Positions 8,400 through 17,046 of a DNA stretch of 64,000 bases are shown here, piece by piece. A program made the translations under genes and the position numbers. Numbering within the stretch: position 1 is the first letter of the stretch; each line of letters starts with the position of its first letter. Under the pieces are notes generated by a model. It did no database searches, was not told the DNA's origin, and worked only from the letters and a program-made list of their open reading frames with translations. This DNA comes from DASSQJ01 sp963773655 (lineage in GTDB: Bacteria > Actinomycetota > Actinomycetes > Actinomycetales > Dermatophilaceae): positions 124,001 to 188,000 of the forward strand of contig CAVZBX010000006.1 of NCBI GenBank assembly GCA_963773655.1, given 5' to 3'.

Positions 8400-8773
8400 G
8401 GCGGGTCCTCGGTCGGGGTCGCGGGGCCGTCGCGAGGCTCACGGTGGACGGACTCCCTCAGCCAAGAGAAGTACCGGTCGTCGACATCCATCGCGGGGAC
8501 CGCGAGGACCTCGGGCGTGTCGTAGGGGTGTTCGGAGCGGACCCGGTCGGTGATCGCCCCGAACCGGGACGCCAGCGACTTCACGAGCAGGAGGTGCTCG
8601 TCATCGGTGGTGACCTCCCCGTGCCAGCGGTAGAACGACCGGATCCCCGGGATCACCTGGACGCAGGCCGCGAGGCGTTCGTCGACGAGGACGCGCGCCA
8701 ACCGCTCGGCGGTGGCGGCGTCGGGGGTCGTGAGGTGGACCTCGACAGCCGGGTCCTGCGCCTGGCCGGCCAC
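8396..8773 (-). CDS. cutA: Divalent-cation tolerance protein CutA
   Basis: CutA1 family, 125 residues, a small trimeric protein linked to copper/divalent cation tolerance whose biochemical role is still unclear. The beta-strand start VEVHLTTPDAATAERLA, the LAACVQVIPGIRSFYRW core, HLLLVKS and EHPYDTPEVLAVP are typical. The start is taken at GTG 8773 (MAGQAQDP), 5 nt after the dcd stop; no ATG occurs before the conserved strand. The C-terminal 15 residues (REPRDGPATPTEDPP) are an unconserved tail. The stop overlaps the hydrolase start. Confidence 0.9.
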   Translation of the reverse strand: MAGQAQDPAVEVHLTTPDAATAERLARVLVDERLAACVQVIPGIRSFYRWHGEVTTDDEHLLLVKSLASRFGAITDRVRSEHPYDTPEVLAVPAMDVDDRYFSWLRESVHREPRDGPATPTEDPP

Positions 8774-8778
8774 CGGTC

Positions 8779-9354
8779 TCAGACGTCCGCGCGGTGGAAG
8801 CTCTGGAAGCTGCGGCTCGCGGTGGGCCCGCGCTGCCCCTGGTAGTGGGACCCGTACTTGTCCGACCCGTACGGGTTCTCCGCCGAGGAGGACAGCCGGA
8901 AGAAGGCGAGCTGGCCGATCTTCATGCCCGGCCAGAGGATGATCGGCAGGGTCGCCACGTTGGACAGCTCGAGGGTGACGTGGCCGGTGAAACCGGGGTC
9001 GACGAACCCCGCCGTCGCGTGGGTGAGCAGGCCGAGGCGCCCCAGGCTCGACTTCCCCTCGACCCGGGCGGCGAGGTCGTCGGGCAGGCTCACGGTCTCC
9101 AGGGTCGACCCCAGCACGAACTCCCCCGGGTGGAGGACGAAGCCCTCCTTGGGGTCGACCTCGACCAGGCGGGTGAGGTCGGCCTGGTCCTGGGCCGGGT
9201 CGATCACCGGGTACTTGTGGTTGTCGAACAGCCGGAAGAACTTGTCGAGGCGGACGTCGATGCTGCTCGGCTGGATCATCGCGGGGTCCCACGGGTCGAG
9301 CCTGACCCGGCCGGCGTCGACCTCGCCTCGGATGTCGCGGTCGGAGAGGAGCAC
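8779..9354 (-). CDS. dcd: dCTP deaminase
   Basis: Trimeric dCTP deaminase of 191 residues that turns dCTP into dUTP, or directly into dUMP in bifunctional members, for thymidylate synthesis. The motifs MIQPSSIDVRLD, VEGKSSLGRLGLL, the catalytic region GFVDPGFTGHVTLELSN and PMKIGQLAFF-like WPGMKIGQLAFF are intact, and the C-terminal lid SHYQGQRGPTAS is present. The mycobacterial homologue is bifunctional; I cannot settle that here. The GTG start at 9354 gives the canonical MLLSDRDIR beginning. It is the first gene of a three-gene operon and lies divergent from tRNA-Gly. Confidence 0.95.
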   Translation of the reverse strand: MLLSDRDIRGEVDAGRVRLDPWDPAMIQPSSIDVRLDKFFRLFDNHKYPVIDPAQDQADLTRLVEVDPKEGFVLHPGEFVLGSTLETVSLPDDLAARVEGKSSLGRLGLLTHATAGFVDPGFTGHVTLELSNVATLPIILWPGMKIGQLAFFRLSSSAENPYGSDKYGSHYQGQRGPTASRSFQSFHRADV

Positions 9355-9472
9355 CCCGTCAGGCTACCCGCGGGGTGGCCCGGCGCCGTGGAGGCGGCGG
9401 TGAGTGGGGCGGCGGGGTTGGGCTAGACTTCCCGGCGCCGAGGAGGACCTCATGCGAGCCTCGACCCGGCAC

Positions 9473-9543
9473 GCCGGTGTAGCTCAATGGTAGAGCGCCA
9501 GCTTCCCAAGCTGGACACGCGGGTTCGATTCCCGTCACCGGCT
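9473..9543 (+). tRNA. tRNA-Gly (anticodon CCC)
   Basis: A 71-nt cloverleaf. Acceptor GCCGGTG (9473-9479) pairs with CACCGGC (9536-9542); D arm GCTC/GAGC; anticodon stem CCAGC/GCTGG around loop TTCCCAA, giving anticodon CCC; T arm GCGGG-TTCGATT-CCCGT. The discriminator base is T and CCA is not encoded (CCC follows). I see no copy of the 3' end further on that would mark an integrated element. Confidence 0.97.
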
Positions 9544-9687
9544 CCCGTGCATGACCGCAGGTCAGGCCCTCCACGGCCAGCCAACCCTTTGATCCCACTT
9601 CGTTCAACACGAAGCCCAAGATCGCCGGCAGAGATGTCGCCCTATGGCGGCGCGAGGACGCACGTCGACCCGCGGAGGAAACGCGGC

Positions 9688-9775
9688 GTCACAGTGACGA
9701 CGCGGAAGTTCGATGAGGACGCTGCAATTGCCGCGACCTGGCCGGACATCCGTGACATCACGGTGATGACGCGGA
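9688..9775. repeat. Two 11-bp palindromes, each followed by GACGCGGA
   Basis: GTCACAGTGAC (9688-9698) and ATCACGGTGAT (9757-9767) are each perfect palindromes around one base. Both are followed directly by GACGCGGA (9699-9706 and 9768-9775). The two copies are 69 bp apart in direct orientation. They might be protein-binding sites or remains of an internal duplication. Confidence 0.5.
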
Positions 9776-10379
9776 TGCTCGGGGCGACGTAGCCCCATCT
9801 GGGCGGAGTGACGCGACCAATCTGTCGCACATCACCCGGCGGAGAACACCGTCGGCATGCGCGCACCGTGAGGACCTTCTCTACTGACTCAAGGCGCGCC
9901 TCCGGCGCGCGGGCCTGCGGCCCGCCGCCCAGGACCCCTGCTGTGGACCTGGTTCGAGGTCGCCGCGGTCGGGGCCTCGCGCTCGGCTCGCGTTTGGTGG
10001 ATGAGTGCGGCGCATGCTCGCGTGCCCGGTCCGGCGCCTCAGCTCGCGCGTGCTCGCCGGTGACGTCGAACCAGGCCGGAGCCGGTGTCCCGGAGGCAGA
10101 TGACGACTGATGGGTCACAGCTCCTGCGTTCCTGGGCGCGCTGGTGGGGGCCCGGGATAGCGTGCCTACCGTTTCGTGGAAGACAGCTCGAGGGGGACGC
10201 ACGTGGACCTGCCCGCCGGCTGCTGTCCGACTCCCGCCGCGACGGTGCGCCAGCGGTACCCCTCCGGGCCGAGCGCATCGCCCCGACGACGTGCCGTGGG
10301 CACCACGCCAACCGCCACCGCCCACGCTCCACGGCAGACACCACCCCCCACCAGCGGGCACGTGCGGGGGAATCCCGAC

Positions 10380-10403
10380 GAGCCCGGATGCGGCATCCGG
10401 CTC
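10380..10403. other. Leader hairpin upstream of the secreted protein gene
   Basis: GAGCC(C)GGATGC and GCATCCGGCTC are complementary arms with one bulged C and a very short loop, ending 49 nt before the start codon at 10453. It may be part of the 5' leader or a terminator of something upstream. Confidence 0.35.
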
Positions 10404-10452
10404 GCCCCCGACCACGAGGTGCGAGCGACCCTACAGAGAAGATGGAACATCC

Positions 10453-11169
10453 ATGAACAAGCGACTCGCAGCCATCATGGCCGCCTCGGCCCTCACGCTC
10501 GGTGGCGCTGTCGTCACCGCCCAGCCCGCAGCCGCGGAAGGGGCCTGCACCATCACCGACTACAGCCCTCGCACGGTCAAGCTCGGCATCAGCCCCAAGA
10601 GCGTGACGTTCGACGTCCACACGGCGGGGTGCATCACGACGGGCTGGGGTGTCGACATCGACGGCACACCGCCGAGCGGGTACACCTGGCTCGTCTTTGC
10701 CTACGAAAGCCACCCCTCCGAGGTCCTCAACCCCTCCTGGGACCTGCAGAACCGCGACGCGGGCTACGCCTTCGACGTGGTGACCGAGGCCGATGACGAG
10801 AGCTGGAGCACGACCACCAGGGTCTTCCGCGACTCGTTCCGAGTGAAGCGGAACACCTACATCTCGGGCTTCAACGCCAGCCCCGAGCCGGTCCAGAAGT
10901 ATGGATGGGTCAGGCTCCGCGGCAAGCTCAACGTCGCCGACTGGGACAACGGGCGGTACGTCGCAGCGAAGTACCGCTGGGTCAACATCCAGTTCAAGCC
11001 CGCGGGCACCAACACGTGGATCACTCGCAAGATGGTCAAGACCAACGGCTACGGCTGGGTCGACACCCATGCCCAGGCGTACACGTCGGGTACCTGGCGG
11101 CTCAACTACGGCGGCAACGCCCAGTTCGGGAACAAGGTGGGCCCTGGCGACTACGTGGCCGTGCGCTGA
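10453..11169 (+). CDS. Secreted protein of unknown function
   Basis: Exported protein of 238 residues, function not recognised. A Sec signal peptide (MNKRLAAIMAASALTLGGAV) ends near AQPAAA-EG. The mature part starts with CTITDYSPRTVKLG, has a second cysteine in TAGCITTGWG (a possible disulfide) and reads as an Ig-like beta-sandwich. The C-terminal half (YGWVRLRGKLNVADW to YGGNAQFGNKVGPGDYVAVR) resembles a beta-rich module often seen at the end of secreted actinobacterial proteins. ATG 10453 is preceded only by a weak purine stretch (AGAGAAGATGGA). GC is lower than in neighbours (39 of 60 in the line at 10861), possibly a sign of transfer. Confidence 0.75.
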   Translation: MNKRLAAIMAASALTLGGAVVTAQPAAAEGACTITDYSPRTVKLGISPKSVTFDVHTAGCITTGWGVDIDGTPPSGYTWLVFAYESHPSEVLNPSWDLQNRDAGYAFDVVTEADDESWSTTTRVFRDSFRVKRNTYISGFNASPEPVQKYGWVRLRGKLNVADWDNGRYVAAKYRWVNIQFKPAGTNTWITRKMVKTNGYGWVDTHAQAYTSGTWRLNYGGNAQFGNKVGPGDYVAVR

Positions 11170-11431
11170 CGACGCGGGCGGCCGCCCCCGACCCGAGTTC
11201 TGCGGCCGAGGCCCTGTGGGAACGGCCAACTGGCGTGTCCGCCGGACAGCGCAGGCCGGCGGGAGCTAGCCTCCCTGAGACCGCGACGGGTGCCGGAGCA
11301 CCCCCCAGAACCGCCGGGACCCGGCGGAGCCAGTGCCACCGCACCCAGGACCGCCTCATGTCCAGAGACCGCCGCCACACCCGCCACCGTGCCAGCAGGC
11401 CGGGGACCGAGCTCCCGAGCGGAGGACGACG

Positions 11432-14239
11432 ATGAAGCTCCGCGCGGCGCTCTCCCTCGTCGTCGCCGGCGCCGTGCTCGCCCTCGCCGCCCCGGTGGGT
11501 CCGGCCTCGGCGAGTGCGCCGGCGACGTCGACACCGGCCGCCGACTGGGACGGTGACGGCCACGCCGACATCGTCGCCCCGACGAGCGACGGGCAGTTGT
11601 GGTTCTACGAGGGTGACGGCGCTTCCGGCTTCGCGGGAGGGCGGGTGCGGCTCGGCGTCGGCTGGAACGCACGGGACCACATCAGAATGGTCGGAGACTG
11701 GGACGGCGTGGCCGGCACCGACATCATCGCCCGCGACCCCGGGACCGGCGCCCTGTGGCTCTACTCCGGCGACGGCCAGGGCGGGTTCCGCACCTACCAC
11801 CCGATCGGCGCCGGGTGGCAGATCTTCAGCCAGATCCTCTCCCCGGGCGACTGGGACGGCGACGGCGCCGTCGACCTCCTCGCGGTCGTCGCCGGCGACG
11901 GCGAGCTGCGGCTGTACCCCGGTGACGGAAGCGGCGGCTTCCGTTCGATGCGGGTGATCGGAACGGACTGGGGACGCTACGACGCCCTGATGGCGACAGA
12001 CGACTTCGACGGCGACGGCCTGCCCGACTTCCTCGCCCGCGACTCCGCATCCGGTGACCTCCTGCTCCACCGCGGCGACGGCGACGGCGGCTTCCTGCGT
12101 TCGACGCGGGTGGGTTCGGGGTGGCAGATCTTCACCGGCCTCCTCGGTGGCGGCGACTGGTCCGGCGACGGGCACGGCGACGTGCTCGCCCGCAAGCCGG
12201 ACGGTTCGCTGGTGCTCTACAAGGGCGACGGTGCGGGCGGCTGGATCTCGCCGTTCCCCGCGGTCAGCACGGGGTGGAACGCCGTGGCCTTCCCCGGGGG
12301 GCCGGACCCGATCACCCCCCCGGCCGACTGGAGCGGCGACGGGCTGGCTGATGTCGTCTCGCCGACCCGGGACGGACGGCTGTGGCTGTACCGCGGCGAC
12401 GGCAACTCCGGCTTCACCGGTTCCAGGACCCAGATCGGCAGCGGCTGGGACGACCGCGACCACATCCGGCTCGTCGGTGACTGGGACGGACGGACCGGCA
12501 CCGACATCATCGCCCGCGACCCACGCAACGGTGACCTCTGGCTGTACTCGGGCGATGCACGCGGTGGCTTCCGCACCTACTACCGCATCGGTCGCGGGTG
12601 GAACATCTTCAGCCAGATCTTCTCTCCGGGCGACTGGGACGGTGACGGCACCCCCGACCTGCTGGCGACCGTCATCAGCGACGGCAGCCTCCGCCTCTAC
12701 CCGGGGGACGGCAGCGGCGGCTTCCTGCCCATGCGGGTCATCGGCGCCGGCTGGCAGGCGATCGACGGCGTGAGCGCGTCCTACGACTTCGACGGCGACG
12801 GCCGACCGGACTTCCTCGCCCGCGACACGGTCACCGGCGACCTCAGGCTGTACCGCGGGGACGCCGCCGGCGGCTTCCTGCGCACGGTGCGCGTGGGCAC
12901 GGGGTGGCAGACGTTCACCGGCCTCCTCGGGGTCGGTGACTGGTCCGGCGACGGCTGCAGCGACGTCCTGGCCCGAAAGCCGGACGGCGCACTGCTGCTC
13001 TACCGCGGCGACTGCACGGGTCAGTGGTCGTCTCCCTTCCCGGCGATCGGGGCCGGATGGGACGTGATGGGCCTTCCGGGGGGAACGCCCACCTCCGCGG
13101 ATCTTCGCCTCGCGAGCAGACTCTCGGCGCGGGCCACCACCAGTCGATTCGGCACCTCGTTCTCCGGCGTCGTCATCGACGCCGCGTCCAACCAGGTGCT
13201 CTGGTCGCGCAACGGGAGCACGCTGCGCCGTCCGGCCTCGAACGTCAAGCTCGTCACCGCCGCCAACGCCCTGACGACCTTCGGCGCATCATCCCGGTCC
13301 ACCACCAGCGTCCGGCAGGGCACGTGGCCGAAGCAGGTCGTCCTCGTCGGGTCCGGAGACCCGAGCCTGTCCAGCGCGAACATCGACGAGCTGGCCGCGG
13401 CGACCGCCGCCGACCTCGAGGCTCGGGGCATCTCGACCGGCGTGCGCACCTACGTCGACGACGACGTCTTCCCCCGCACCTTCACCCCGGCCACGGGCTG
13501 GCTGTCGAGCTACGTGCCCGACGACTTCACGCCGCTGCGCGGACTCGTCCGTGACCAGCGGGACGTCTCCGACACCGCGGCCGATGCGGGGAGGTACTTC
13601 CGGGACCGCCTGCGGGCCCGGGGCATCCAGGTCGACTACGCCGGCTACCAGGACTCACCCCCCTCACAACGGACCATCGCAGGTGCCACGGGCCGCACGA
13701 CCGGTGACACGGTGAGTCGGATGCTGCTCAACAGCGACAACGAGATCGCCGAGTCGCTGCACCGCCTCGTCGCGATCGAGCAGGGTCGCGGCAACACCTG
13801 GGACGCAGCGCGCGCCGCCCAGTCCGCGGCCATCCGGTCACAGCGGCTGTCCACCGGGGACCTCTACGACGGCTCCGGGCTCTCACGGTCGGACCGCTTG
13901 AGCGCGCTGCAGCTCGCCCGGATCATGGACCGCGGCCTCGACACCCGCTACACCGAGCTGTGGCCGATGCGTTCGGCGCAGGGCATGCCCACCGCGGGCC
14001 GCACCGGGACGCTCCGTGCCGAATGGGGACGGTTCACCACAGCCCAGTCCAAGTGCGCCGTGGGGAAGGTGTGGGCGAAGACCGGGAGCCTCGCCGACGT
14101 CGTCGCCCTCACCGGCTTCACCAAGGCGACCGACGGACGGGTCAAGGCGTTCTCCTTCCTCGTGAACGGCAAGGCGTCGACCCTGTCCCTGCAACAGGAC
14201 GTCGACATGCTGGCGGCCACCGTGAACGGCTGTTACTGA
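11432..14239 (+). CDS. Secreted FG-GAP/VCBS repeat protein fused to a D-alanyl-D-alanine carboxypeptidase (PBP4/S13)
   Basis: Exported 935-residue fusion. Signal peptide about residues 1-27 (ALAAPVGPASASA). Residues about 36-555 form an FG-GAP/VCBS region built from two long copies of about 263 residues, the second starting near residue 299 (base 12326); each has five blades with motifs such as DWDGDGxxD and GDWSGDG, which in such propellers bind calcium and carbohydrate or protein. Residues about 556-935 are an S13 penicillin-binding domain: SNVK with Ser603/Lys606, SDN at about 768 and KTGSL at about 883. It should trim or cleave peptidoglycan stem peptides outside the membrane. GGAGG at 11421-11425 supports ATG 11432. 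The fusion is unusual. Confidence 0.9.
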   Translation: MKLRAALSLVVAGAVLALAAPVGPASASAPATSTPAADWDGDGHADIVAPTSDGQLWFYEGDGASGFAGGRVRLGVGWNARDHIRMVGDWDGVAGTDIIARDPGTGALWLYSGDGQGGFRTYHPIGAGWQIFSQILSPGDWDGDGAVDLLAVVAGDGELRLYPGDGSGGFRSMRVIGTDWGRYDALMATDDFDGDGLPDFLARDSASGDLLLHRGDGDGGFLRSTRVGSGWQIFTGLLGGGDWSGDGHGDVLARKPDGSLVLYKGDGAGGWISPFPAVSTGWNAVAFPGGPDPITPPADWSGDGLADVVSPTRDGRLWLYRGDGNSGFTGSRTQIGSGWDDRDHIRLVGDWDGRTGTDIIARDPRNGDLWLYSGDARGGFRTYYRIGRGWNIFSQIFSPGDWDGDGTPDLLATVISDGSLRLYPGDGSGGFLPMRVIGAGWQAIDGVSASYDFDGDGRPDFLARDTVTGDLRLYRGDAAGGFLRTVRVGTGWQTFTGLLGVGDWSGDGCSDVLARKPDGALLLYRGDCTGQWSSPFPAIGAGWDVMGLPGGTPTSADLRLASRLSARATTSRFGTSFSGVVIDAASNQVLWSRNGSTLRRPASNVKLVTAANALTTFGASSRSTTSVRQGTWPKQVVLVGSGDPSLSSANIDELAAATAADLEARGISTGVRTYVDDDVFPRTFTPATGWLSSYVPDDFTPLRGLVRDQRDVSDTAADAGRYFRDRLRARGIQVDYAGYQDSPPSQRTIAGATGRTTGDTVSRMLLNSDNEIAESLHRLVAIEQGRGNTWDAARAAQSAAIRSQRLSTGDLYDGSGLSRSDRLSALQLARIMDRGLDTRYTELWPMRSAQGMPTAGRTGTLRAEWGRFTTAQSKCAVGKVWAKTGSLADVVALTGFTKATDGRVKAFSFLVNGKASTLSLQQDVDMLAATVNGCY

Positions 14240-14258
14240 CCCCCGGCCATACGCGGGC

Positions 14259-14768
14259 TCAGTCGCCGGGGACGACCCAGCCGAGCACCGTCACCGCGCC
14301 GATCACGGCGAGGACGACGAACGCGGCGGCGAGGATCCACGCGATGACCTGGGCGGCGTCCGTTCCGCCCTCGTCGACGGCGGGCGCGGTCCCCGCCTGC
14401 GTGGCCGCCGGCTCGGCCGCGAGTGCCTTCTCGCGCAGGGCCTCCACCCGCCGGGCGCGGGGCTCCTCGCGCACCGACGCCGGGAGCGAGGCCCACATCA
14501 GGGCGAAGTCGTCGTTCGCCTGCTGGCGCCACGCGGCCACGGCGCGGTCGACCCTCGGCCCCTTGACCCCCGCCGCGAACCACACCGCTCCGGCTCGGGG
14601 CAGGTCGCCCATGTCGTGGAGCACCTCCCCGAGCAGCCGCAGCGCCTCGGTGTCGTTCTCCTCCTCGACGTGCGCCACGAGGATGTCGCGCGCACGCCAG
14701 GCGGCGCCGCCGTCGAGGGCGTCGCGGGCCCGGTCCACCGGACCGACCTCACCGCTGCCGACAGCCAC
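14259..14768 (-). CDS. DUF6584-like protein with C-terminal membrane helix
   Basis: Protein of 169 residues. An alpha-helical, TPR-like N-terminal part (VDRARDALDGGAAWRARDIL, then EALRLLGEVLHDMGDLPRAG) matches my recollection of the DUF6584 family; function unknown. A charged linker leads to one hydrophobic helix near the end (AWILAAAFVVLAVIGAVTVL), so it is probably tail-anchored. I chose GTG 14768 because the family begins just before VDRAR; the frame is open to 14852. It is divergent from the acyl-CoA dehydrogenase gene and ends 19 bp from the end of the convergent fusion gene. Confidence 0.65.
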   Translation of the reverse strand: MAVGSGEVGPVDRARDALDGGAAWRARDILVAHVEEENDTEALRLLGEVLHDMGDLPRAGAVWFAAGVKGPRVDRAVAAWRQQANDDFALMWASLPASVREEPRARRVEALREKALAAEPAATQAGTAPAVDEGGTDAAQVIAWILAAAFVVLAVIGAVTVLGWVVPGD

Positions 14769-14878
14769 GCCACCGAGTATGCCGCCTGCCTCCCCGTACC
14801 GCCGTCGAGCGCCGCGGGGCGGCTCCGGTGCGAGTGACGTTCGGCACGCCACCGGGGAAGCACGGAGCCCTTGCTTTT

Positions 14879-14915
14879 GTTACCGACGGGTAGCAGACTG
14901 GTAAGCAAGCGCTCA
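14879..14915 (+). promoter_or_regulatory. Candidate TetR-type operator in the acyl-CoA dehydrogenase promoter
   Basis: TTACCGACGGGTAGC (14880-14894) contains arms TACC/GGTA, and TTACC pairs at longer range with GGTAA (14901-14905). It is followed by AGCAAGCGCT, which looks like half of the GCAAGCGCTTGC-type palindrome found before actinobacterial fatty-acid genes. These lie 30-60 bp before ATG 14943, where a FadR/TetR-type repressor could act. No such regulator is encoded next to it. Confidence 0.35.
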
Positions 14916-14942
14916 CCTACCCCGCCGTCGAAAGGGACGACC

Positions 14943-16814
14943 ATGGGTCACTACAAGAGCAACCTGCGCGACATCGAGTTCAACCTCTTCGAGGTGCTCG
15001 GCCGCGGTGACGTGCTGGGCTCCGGGCCGTACGCGGAGCTGGACGCCGACACCGCGCGGGAGATGCTCAAGGAGGTCGCCCGGCTGGCGGAGAACGAGCT
15101 CGCGGAGTCGTTCGCCGACGCGGACCGCAACCCGCCGGTGTACGACCCGGCCACCCAGTCCGTCACGATGCCCGAGTCGTTCCGCCGGTCCTTCGAGGCC
15201 TACCGCGACAGCGGCTTCTGGAACATCGACCTCCAGGCGGAGCTCGACGGCACCGTCACCCCCCCGAGCATGCGCTGGGCCGTCAACGAGATGCTTCTCG
15301 GCTCCAACCCGGCCGTCGCCATGTTCGCCGCGTCCTACGGGTTCGCCAAGCTGCTGTACGAGCTCGGCACCGAGGACCAGAAGAAGCTGGCCCGCTGGAT
15401 CGTGGAGAAGGGCTGGCACTGCACGATGGTGCTCACCGAGCCCGATGCCGGGTCCGACGTCGGCGCCGGCCGCACCAAGGCGGTCCAGAACGAGGACGGC
15501 ACCTGGGCCCTCACCGGCGTCAAGCGCTTCATCACCAGCGGCGAGTCCGACATGGTCGACAACGTCGTGCACTTCGTCCTCGCCCGCCCCGAGGGTGCCG
15601 GCCCCGGCACCAAGGGCCTGTCCCTCTTCGTCCTCCCGAAGTACCACGTCGACCTCGAGACCGGCGAGCTCGGCGAGCGCAACGGCGTCTACGTCACCAA
15701 CCTCGAGAAGAAGATGGGCCTGAAGGTCTCCACGACCTGCGAGCTCACCTTCGGCGGCGAGGAGCAGGCCGTCGGCTCGCTGCTCGGCGGCACCCACGAC
15801 GGCATCGCCCAGATGTTCCACGTCATCGAGAACGCCCGGATGATGGTGGGCACCAAGGCCATCGCCACCCTGTCCACCGGCTACCTCAACGCGCTCGAGT
15901 ACGCCAAGGAGCGGGTCCAGGGTGCCGACCTCACCCAGATGGTCGACAAGACCGCGCCGCGGGTCACGATCACCCACCACCCCGACGTGCGCCGCTCCCT
16001 GATGCTGCAGAAGTCCTACGCGGAGGGCCTGCGCGCCCTCGTGCTGTACACCGCGACCCAGCAGGACGTCGTCGACCAGCACGTGCTCACCACCGGTGAC
16101 CACTCCTTCGAGCAGGGCTCCGCGGCCGACATCGCCAACCGGGTCAACGACCTGCTCCTGCCCATCGTCAAGGGCCTGGGCTCGGAGCGGGCGTGGGTGC
16201 TGCTCGGCACCGAGTCGCTGCAGACCTACGGCGGCTCCGGGTTCCTCCAGGACTACCCGGTGGAGCAGTACGTCCGTGACGCCAAGATCGACACCCTCTA
16301 CGAGGGCACGACGGCCATCCAGGGCCTGGACTTCTTCTTCCGCAAGATCGTCCGCGACAAGGGTCAGGCGCTGACCTACCTCGCCAGCCAGATGCAGGAG
16401 TTCGCCAAGGACCTCGGCCAGCACGACGGCCGGATCGACCGCGAGCGCGAGCTGCTCGGGCAGGGCGTCGAGGACGTCCAGGGCATCCTCGGCTTCATGG
16501 TCGGCGAGCTGATGAAGTCCGACCCGCGCCAGGGCGGCGACCTCGAGAACCTCTACAAGGTCGGCCAGAACACCACCCGGCTGCTGCTCGGCGCCGGCGA
16601 CCTCGTCGTCGGGTGGCTGCTGCTCCGCCAGGCGGCAGTGGCCCTCGACAAGCTCGCGGCCGGGGCCGAGGGCAAGGACAAGGACTTCTACGAGGGGAAG
16701 GTCGCGGCGGCCCAGTTCTACGCCCGGCAGGTGCTGCCCCGGCTGTCCGCCGAGCGTGCCGTGGCCGAGGTCACCGACAACGCGCTGATGGAGGTACCCG
16801 AGTCGGCGTTCTGA
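14943..16814 (+). CDS. Acyl-CoA dehydrogenase, FadE5-like
   Basis: FAD-dependent acyl-CoA dehydrogenase of 623 residues for the first oxidation step of beta-oxidation. The start MGHYKSNLRDIEFNLFEVLG is very close to mycobacterial FadE5, a broad-range enzyme of about 610 residues. Visible motifs: the FAD/substrate segment MVLTEPDAGSDVGAGRT (about residue 160), VKRFITSGE, LQTYGGSGFLQDYP, and YEGTTAIQGLDFFF, which carries the expected active-site Glu. An extra helical C-terminal domain is present, as in FadE5. AAAGGGA upstream supports ATG 14943. It is monocistronic, with a candidate operator upstream and a strong hairpin downstream. Confidence 0.93.
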   Translation: MGHYKSNLRDIEFNLFEVLGRGDVLGSGPYAELDADTAREMLKEVARLAENELAESFADADRNPPVYDPATQSVTMPESFRRSFEAYRDSGFWNIDLQAELDGTVTPPSMRWAVNEMLLGSNPAVAMFAASYGFAKLLYELGTEDQKKLARWIVEKGWHCTMVLTEPDAGSDVGAGRTKAVQNEDGTWALTGVKRFITSGESDMVDNVVHFVLARPEGAGPGTKGLSLFVLPKYHVDLETGELGERNGVYVTNLEKKMGLKVSTTCELTFGGEEQAVGSLLGGTHDGIAQMFHVIENARMMVGTKAIATLSTGYLNALEYAKERVQGADLTQMVDKTAPRVTITHHPDVRRSLMLQKSYAEGLRALVLYTATQQDVVDQHVLTTGDHSFEQGSAADIANRVNDLLLPIVKGLGSERAWVLLGTESLQTYGGSGFLQDYPVEQYVRDAKIDTLYEGTTAIQGLDFFFRKIVRDKGQALTYLASQMQEFAKDLGQHDGRIDRERELLGQGVEDVQGILGFMVGELMKSDPRQGGDLENLYKVGQNTTRLLLGAGDLVVGWLLLRQAAVALDKLAAGAEGKDKDFYEGKVAAAQFYARQVLPRLSAERAVAEVTDNALMEVPESAF

Positions 16815-16860
16815 GACTCCGGGTCAGGGCACTGCTCCGGCGTGCCCGACCCGTGACCCG

Positions 16861-16893
16861 CGAGGGCCCGCCCCACCACGGGGCGGGCCCTCG
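16861..16893 (+). terminator. Terminator hairpin of the acyl-CoA dehydrogenase gene
   Basis: Perfect 14-bp stem CGAGGGCCCGCCCC (16861-16874) with 16880-16893 and a 5-nt loop, 46 bp after the stop codon. Confidence 0.75.
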
Positions 16894-16995
16894 TGCATGG
16901 CAGCGCCCGCCGTGGCCACCGGACATCGGCCCGGGGGGCGGGTCGCGCCCCAGGGAGCGCACCGCCCGGCGACACCGGTGTGACGTCCCGACGAC

Positions 16996-17030
16996 GAAGG
17001 GCCCGTCCGCGCCCTGCGGACGGGCCCTTC
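16996..17030 (-). terminator. Terminator hairpin of the DUF6458 gene
   Basis: Perfect 15-bp stem GAAGGGCCCGTCCGC (16996-17010) with 17016-17030 and a 5-nt loop, 16 bp after the stop of the minus-strand gene. Confidence 0.75.
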
Positions 17031-17046
17031 CTCGGACGGGGGTCGG

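Larger units (their letters stand above)
9544..10452. other. Gene-poor stretch of about 0.9 kb after tRNA-Gly
   Basis: No reading frame here looks like a protein: frames either reuse the tRNA or have no recognisable composition or start signal. GC is lower than in most of the window (38 of 60 in the line at 9721). It holds two palindromes followed by the same octamer (9688-9775), a GC-rich self-complementary run (GGCGCGCCTCCGGCGCGC, about 9893-9910) and a hairpin at 10380-10403. It could be decayed DNA, an islet edge or a long leader for the secreted protein gene. I could not match it to a riboswitch class. Confidence 0.5.

Noticed and set aside
9359..9619. Minus-strand frame across the tRNA with TGIEPACPAWEAGALPLSYTG
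   Set aside because: This is the well-known false protein made by translating the complement of a tRNA gene; the tRNA cloverleaf explains it.
10141..10452. Riboswitch (c-di-AMP ydaO-like) before a secreted protein gene
   Set aside because: The GGGGGAAUCCC-like stretch is suggestive, but the other conserved blocks are missing and no consistent fold could be drawn by hand.
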